From Gelidibacter maritimus (lineage in GTDB: Bacteria > Bacteroidota > Bacteroidia > Flavobacteriales > Flavobacteriaceae), in assembly GCF_014062315.1 (NCBI RefSeq), contig NZ_JACGLT010000026.1:1-37088 (forward strand): a stretch of DNA of 37,088 nucleotides, read 5' to 3'. Under the pieces are notes generated by a model. The model saw only the letters and a program-made list of their open reading frames with translations, was not told where the DNA came from and did not search any database. Within the stretch, counting starts at the first letter, position 1, and each line of letters begins with the position of its first letter. Of the stretch, positions 32,251 to 37,088 are shown piece after piece. The position numbers and the translations under genes are program-made.

Positions 32251-35200
32251 TTATTTTACTATTAATTTTTTTGTTTCAAAAATTTGACCATCAGAAACGA
32301 CAATAATGTACATTCCTTTCGCAAGATGGCTAACCGAGTAGCTTGAAGCGTTTTTAACCCTGTCAATTAGCACACCATTGGTATTGTAGATAGTCAACGT
32401 TATTTCATCAGCATTTTGTTTGAAACTAAATTTCACCAAATTAACTGCAGGATTAGGATACATGGTAAATATTGTATTATCCAACTCATAATTTTGTGTA
32501 GATAAAACAAGTGTTAACTCGTCTAAATTAACAATCGCATAGCTCCAATCACTGAATTCAGTTTCATTTTTAGCTCTAACCCTAAATTCATAAATTATCT
32601 GGGATTCAACTTTACCTATCCAATAATAATATTCTGAAGTACTACCTACAGTTATCCATTCTCCTAAGTCATTTTTTATTTCTATATCATATTCTGTCGC
32701 ATCATCAACCAGTCCCCAATTAGCATAGAAACCGACGTCATATATTCCTCCATCAGTAATGATTGGGCTCGATAAACCAGACGATGAAGCCTCCGTAAGT
32801 GTTATAGAAACAACATTCGAATACTCTGAATAATCTGAAAATGCTTGAGCGATAACTCTATATTGATAAATAACATCTCTCAATAAGCCCATGTCGGTAT
32901 ACGTGGTTTCTGTGCTTGGTAGATTGGCTATTTCTGTAAAAACATTATCAGCTCCTGATCTTTCTACTATAAGGTTTGTAGCGTTTGAAGCGTAGTTCTC
33001 CCAAGTAATGGTTGCACTCAATTCGTTGTTATCTCCCTCCACAACTAAGTTCATAGGTGCTAAAACTGTCACTAATTGTTGGTCGGCTGCTATTGGATCG
33101 TTTGGTTTTGTATTATAAGCAAAGCCCAACACAGTAAAACCTTCCCCATCAGCATCAACTGTTACATACATCCAACCATAACATACCCGCCCTCTACGTG
33201 TGTATTCAAAACCTACATATCCAGTTTGATCATCCCAAGTTGTATATGTATCAGTTCTTAAGTCCAAATAATTTGGATATGAACCTGGGGCAACAAAATT
33301 ACTGTTTGAATCTATTATAGATCCTTCTGTGAGAAGAGTTATATTTCTGGTGCCATCATCACCGACCAATCTTTTACCATAAGTTTCAATTTTTAAATTT
33401 TTCGGAGAAAACAACCAGGCTCCATACTCTGTTTCATCACCTATGCCTAAGTCGAAAAAATCCCATGGCTCTGCAGCAGAAGCAGAGGCAATGTAATCTT
33501 CATTGTTTACATAATAGATGCCGTAAGGAATTTCAAATTTCAAATTAATTGATTTGCTAGGGTTTTCTAAAATGGCAACGCCTCCAGAGATTGCATCATC
33601 AAGAAAGCTGATGACTACATCTGCATCGTTAGCAGGGAGGTGTGAAGTTGCCTTACCTTCAAAAGAAACCACCACAGTTGAATTACTCTGAAGGGTTAAA
33701 ACCGCGGTTAAGCCATCAGGTATTCCAGCTACTGTATAGTCAGTATCCAGAGTAAATGTACCACTATCTTTTGTAAAAGTGGCGTTGTTAGTTGATAAAG
33801 AGATCTCACTCGTTGTTGATATAGAACCATCGTTTTCATCTGATTCATAAACGATATCTGGCGAAATAACGACTCCTACTTTTGGTGTTACACCAGTATA
33901 GATTGTTGCACCGGGTTCTGTATTATAAGCATATTCAGATATGGTATAACCATCTCCATTTGCGTCAACTGTCACTTTAAACCAACCATAACATGTAGCC
34001 CCATCAATTAAATAATCAAAACCAACATATCCTGTTTTCCCATCCCAATCTGTATAGCCAGCATTTCGTAGATCAAGTTGATTTGGATAAGCTTCTGGGG
34101 CAGTAAAGTTACTTGCAGCATTAATAGCAACATTTGAAGCTAATAACGAAATGTTTCTCGTTCCCGTTTCACATACTAAATTTTTATCATATGTCTCAAT
34201 TTTCAATTCATTAGCGTCAAATCTCCATCCTCCAAATGCAGGATCATCACCCATAGCAATTTCAAAGTATTCCCATGTTAACGCCGAAGATATTACTACA
34301 TCTGGCATATCTACAAAAAAGATTCCATAAGGGTCTGCGTATTTAAGATAGAAAAACAAAGAATTACATGTCAAATCATCCGTACCACCCGTAAATGCAG
34401 CAGGTAAAAACGAAATTTCCCCAGTTGCATTGTCATTTAGATCATGGTTCATTGCGTTTCCAGTAAGAGTAATGGTAACTTGATTATTTGAGTTGACCGT
34501 TAAAACAGGGATAATACCTACTGGAAAGTTATGAGTAAAGTGTGTATCCGAAACCATTGTTCCAGAAGTCATTACAAACTCTTTAGATCCATCTAAACTT
34601 ATTGTTGACGAAGTGTCAAAAGAACCATCATTGATTACGGCTTCTTTAAAGGATGTTGCTGATGCCAACAAGGAACTGCCTGTTGCGTTAACTCCTGTAT
34701 CTATCAAGTTTTGTGGTTGCCAGAGTGTTACACGCGCTGGATGCTGTAAAGCAGCAAGCATGCGATCAATTTGTCCTTGGGTATACATTTTGTAACAACC
34801 TTGTGCTCCGTTATAACCCATGTAGTTTTCAATATTCACTTTATCCCCATTGCAATTTGTGCCTGGAGTACAGCCGAGATCATGATAGCCGTCTTCTGCT
34901 GGTGTATCATCTACTTGATCAGTTCCAGAGCAACCTCCCTCAAAAGTATGAATCAGATTCAGGAAATGACCAAACTCATGAGTCAGAACTGCGGAAAATT
35001 CCTTGTTGCTCGAGTTGTCATACAAATAAGCACCATTATATACTACGCGCGCTGTATTGTTATTAGTCATGGAGGTGCTAGGATACCAGGCAACTCCTGA
35101 ATTGGTTAATTGACCATCGTTATATAAATCATTTTGAATATAAACATTCATATACTTTGTGTTATCCCATGCGTCTACAGCAATTTGTGAATCATAACCT

Positions 35201-35670
35201 CCGCCATTACCGTATCCATTTTTTGCTGGATGGAAAACAACGCCATTGGTACAACCTCCGTTGGGGTCAATTTTGGCAAGTTTAAATTCTATACCCAATG
35301 TTCCTCTACGATCTTGAAAAAATGGCTCCACTGTATTAAAATCATCATTTCTGCCGTTAAAATCATCATTAAGATGTGCTAGATGATTGACTATTTTCTG
35401 GTAGGTTACCGTTTGACCACTTTGCACATCTCCATATATATGAAATACAACCGGTATAACGTACGATTCCCCATCTGCCTTTGAAGATTTTTTACTTTGC
35501 TGTAAAGCAAATCTTTTACTGAACATATCAAAGTCCATTTTCTCTTGAAGGGCACTAGGGTTATTTCTGTAAACTTTTGCGTTTTCCTCACTTGCTCTAC
35601 AAGGCAGTCCTTGCGCACTAACTTTCAATGAGCTAAAAATAAATAAGATAAATAGTAGTTTAAATTTCAT
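32251..35670 (-). CDS. Secreted M43 (pappalysin-type) metalloprotease with T9SS sorting domain
   Basis: A 1139-residue zinc protease exported by Sec (signal to about Ala19) and then by the type IX system. The catalytic domain spans about 70-320. The metzincin zinc motif HEFGHFLNLIH gives His231, Glu232, His235 and His241, and the Met-turn is ENYMGY (Met284). Two homologous units follow at about 340-595 and 610-865. They share IETY-K-LV...GTRNI-LL, YPN-LDLR-, TGYVGF-Y and CYGW--VTVDA-G-G. Two FN3-like domains (about 866-960 and 966-1050) and a type A sorting domain (YPNPAVN at about 1071 to the end) complete it. It probably degrades protein outside the cell or on its surface. Feeding peptides to the second SusCD is possible but rests only on proximity. 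Confidence 0.93.
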   Translation of the reverse strand: MKFKLLFILFIFSSLKVSAQGLPCRASEENAKVYRNNPSALQEKMDFDMFSKRFALQQSKKSSKADGESYVIPVVFHIYGDVQSGQTVTYQKIVNHLAHLNDDFNGRNDDFNTVEPFFQDRRGTLGIEFKLAKIDPNGGCTNGVVFHPAKNGYGNGGGYDSQIAVDAWDNTKYMNVYIQNDLYNDGQLTNSGVAWYPSTSMTNNNTARVVYNGAYLYDNSSNKEFSAVLTHEFGHFLNLIHTFEGGCSGTDQVDDTPAEDGYHDLGCTPGTNCNGDKVNIENYMGYNGAQGCYKMYTQGQIDRMLAALQHPARVTLWQPQNLIDTGVNATGSSLLASATSFKEAVINDGSFDTSSTISLDGSKEFVMTSGTMVSDTHFTHNFPVGIIPVLTVNSNNQVTITLTGNAMNHDLNDNATGEISFLPAAFTGGTDDLTCNSLFFYLKYADPYGIFFVDMPDVVISSALTWEYFEIAMGDDPAFGGWRFDANELKIETYDKNLVCETGTRNISLLASNVAINAASNFTAPEAYPNQLDLRNAGYTDWDGKTGYVGFDYLIDGATCYGWFKVTVDANGDGYTISEYAYNTEPGATIYTGVTPKVGVVISPDIVYESDENDGSISTTSEISLSTNNATFTKDSGTFTLDTDYTVAGIPDGLTAVLTLQSNSTVVVSFEGKATSHLPANDADVVISFLDDAISGGVAILENPSKSINLKFEIPYGIYYVNNEDYIASASAAEPWDFFDLGIGDETEYGAWLFSPKNLKIETYGKRLVGDDGTRNITLLTEGSIIDSNSNFVAPGSYPNYLDLRTDTYTTWDDQTGYVGFEYTRRGRVCYGWMYVTVDADGEGFTVLGFAYNTKPNDPIAADQQLVTVLAPMNLVVEGDNNELSATITWENYASNATNLIVERSGADNVFTEIANLPSTETTYTDMGLLRDVIYQYRVIAQAFSDYSEYSNVVSITLTEASSSGLSSPIITDGGIYDVGFYANWGLVDDATEYDIEIKNDLGEWITVGSTSEYYYWIGKVESQIIYEFRVRAKNETEFSDWSYAIVNLDELTLVLSTQNYELDNTIFTMYPNPAVNLVKFSFKQNADEITLTIYNTNGVLIDRVKNASSYSVSHLAKGMYIIVVSDGQIFETKKLIVK

Positions 35671-35752
35671 ATTTTTTTAGTTTTTATTAATATAAATCAA
35701 ACTTAATGTTAAAAGTCATATTTCATTGATACTATTTTAGGGCATTGTGCTA

Positions 35753-35760
35753 CAAAATTA
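35753..35760 (-). promoter_or_regulatory. Candidate -7 element of the M43 protease gene
   Basis: The minus strand reads TAATTTTG, fitting TAnnTTTG, 83 bases upstream of the protease ATG. No clear -33 element was seen. Confidence 0.35.
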
Positions 35761-36135
35761 TCATATTACTATGCTTAAAAAATATCTGAGATTAGATGTG
35801 GATGATTTGCTAAAAGCAGAAGTTAATTTGCTGATGAGATTTGAATTATTATATGCATATGATTAAAAAACTTGCTTCTACTTGGGTTAAGTTTGATCTC
35901 GCAATTAATAAGCCTTTGCAAAATTTAGAAATTTTTCAAAAACTCAACTTTGATAAGTTGAACCAATAATCTGAAATATTGAGAAGTGAGGTTAACAAAA
36001 GTTTATTGGCACATATGCCATATACCTAAAAACCAACTGAATATAAATAAATAATAACAAAAGCTAGGGTTTCATGGTTCCAATTCTTGTGATAAAGGAT
36101 ATCCAGCAAAGAAAAATCTGGAGTTATGCCTATGT

Positions 36136-36173
<38 letters not shown>

Positions 36174-36498
36174 GAAAAAAAAAGAAGTTTTTCCTATCAA
36201 AGATTTCCTTTTTCATACAGCTGTATCTTGAACCTACCTAAAGTTTTCTCAACATTTGCTATTCATTATGTCTTCACATATGAATAAGCACAGTTATAAT
36301 TCAAAAAAATAAAATGAGAATGTCAGAAACTCAGTTCAGTTTAAATCAATTCTTAATTTTCATTATTTTTATTCTATGAATGTTTCTTATTCTCTTCATA
36401 CTCTTAAGAATCCATTCTGAGTATTTTAAGCGAACACTATGGAGTGAGTACACTTTCGATAAATGCTCTAAAAGAATAAATATCTATTAACACTTATT

Positions 36499-36528
36499 GA
36501 AAAAGCCCCCGACAAAATGTCGAAGGCT
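36499..36528 (-). terminator. Intrinsic terminator of the downstream T9SS-protein gene
   Basis: On the minus strand AGCC and GGCT outer arms enclose CGACA/TGTCG with a 3-base loop and one internal mismatch pair. TTTTTC follows. It lies 57 bases past the stop at 36585. Confidence 0.75.
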
Positions 36529-36584
36529 CCAATCAATTAATCAAATAAAATAAGCTATTAACTCAAAATTCTTTAACACATCTC

Positions 36585-37088
36585 TTAATGTTTTACAATA
36601 ATTTTCTTGGTAAACGCCCTCTCATTATGTTTTCCCCTAATAAAATATAATCCATCAGTAAAACTATCTAATGGTATTTTAATCAAGGATACATTCTTGT
36701 TATAAGTCTTTTGAAAGACCTTCTGCCCTATCGAATTGAAAATCTCAAGAAACATTGTCTCTTGGCCATTTGTTTGAATGTACAAATTAGATTGAACAGG
36801 GTTCGGATAAACTTTCACTTGAAAATCATTTAAATCGGACACTCCCAAACTGGAGGATTTAATGACAACTCCATAGTCCAATGCGTTCCCACTATCGAAA
36901 ACACCGCACGCGGTCTCACCTCCCCTGCCATCAACATAATGACCTATTATTCTAAGTCCAACTTTATTTCCTGCCGCTGCATATAATGGTACGGTTATGT
37001 TTTCGGTGAACTCAAACTCTCCATTGACATAATCCGTAAACGCCACGTTTTTAGAAATAATCAGTTCATCTTCGGAAAACTGCCCATC
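36585..37088 (-). CDS. T9SS-secreted protein, C-terminal part (GEVED-like and type A sorting domains)
   Basis: Open to the right window edge, so the N-terminus is missing and the Met at 37046 is internal. The visible 167 residues comprise a beta-rich segment ending VGLRIIGHYVDGRGG...CGVFDSGNALDYGVVI, which resembles the end of a GEVED domain. A type IX type A sorting domain follows from VKVYPNPVQSNLYIQ to KKIIVKH. The protein is therefore secreted or surface-attached. GEVED domains often follow secreted peptidases, so a second protease is possible, but the catalytic part lies outside the window. A terminator follows at 36499-36528. Confidence 0.85.
   Translation of the reverse strand, partial: DGQFSEDELIISKNVAFTDYVNGEFEFTENITVPLYAAAGNKVGLRIIGHYVDGRGGETACGVFDSGNALDYGVVIKSSSLGVSDLNDFQVKVYPNPVQSNLYIQTNGQETMFLEIFNSIGQKVFQKTYNKNVSLIKIPLDSFTDGLYFIRGKHNERAFTKKIIVKH

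Overview
The window looks like chromosomal DNA of a marine-type Flavobacteriia/Bacteroidota bacterium. The evidence is AT-rich sequence, two SusC/SusD outer-membrane pairs, two proteins ending in type IX secretion (T9SS) type A sorting domains, Bacteroidota-style TAnnTTTG -7 promoter elements, and a lipoprotein carrying a Bacteroidota surface-export signal (C-Q-K-E-E-E). No rRNA, tRNA or CRISPR array was seen.

Layout. (1) 1-540: the right end of an IS982-family element. (2) 1264-9586, plus strand: a polysaccharide-utilisation-type operon of SusC, SusD, a secreted DUF218 (YdcF/ElyC-like) protein and a GH92 mannosidase-family lipoprotein. In the GH92 protein the residue I align with the catalytic acid is Gln instead of Glu. 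(3) 9691-11289: a decayed HipA-like kinase fragment abutting a decayed 1.0-kb IS982 element. (4) 11619-12014: a tautomerase-family enzyme. (5) 12183-21793: a 4-hydroxyproline catabolic locus, mostly on the minus strand. It holds an ornithine-cyclodeaminase-family imine reductase, a DapA-family deaminase, a divergent AraC regulator, an M24 Xaa-Pro peptidase, an IS1595 insertion, an FAD D-hydroxyproline dehydrogenase, a hydroxyproline 2-epimerase and a 2,5-dioxovalerate (alpha-ketoglutarate semialdehyde) dehydrogenase. (6) 22651-27328: a second SusC/SusD pair on the same strand, directly upstream of that operon and closed by a strong terminator. (7) 27329-30905: a gene graveyard with a superoxide dismutase remnant, an unidentified multi-frame remnant, and an IS4-family transposase killed by two in-frame stops. 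(8) 30906-31751: a second AraC regulator, collinear with the first. (9) 32251-35670: a large secreted M43 metalloprotease with duplicated domains, FN3-like domains and a T9SS tail. (10) 35671-37088: an intergenic region with a (GA)17 tract, then the 3' part of another T9SS-secreted protein.

How it may work together (inference). Regions 5, 6, 8 and perhaps 9 read as a peptide-utilisation locus for collagen-like, hydroxyproline-rich protein. A secreted metalloprotease makes peptides, the second SusC/D pair imports them, the M24 enzyme releases (hydroxy)proline, and epimerase, dehydrogenase, deaminase and semialdehyde dehydrogenase carry 4-hydroxyproline to 2-oxoglutarate, under control of one or both AraC paralogues. 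The first SusC/D-GH92 operon is a separate, glycan-directed unit. The whole stretch carries heavy insertion-sequence traffic and decay.
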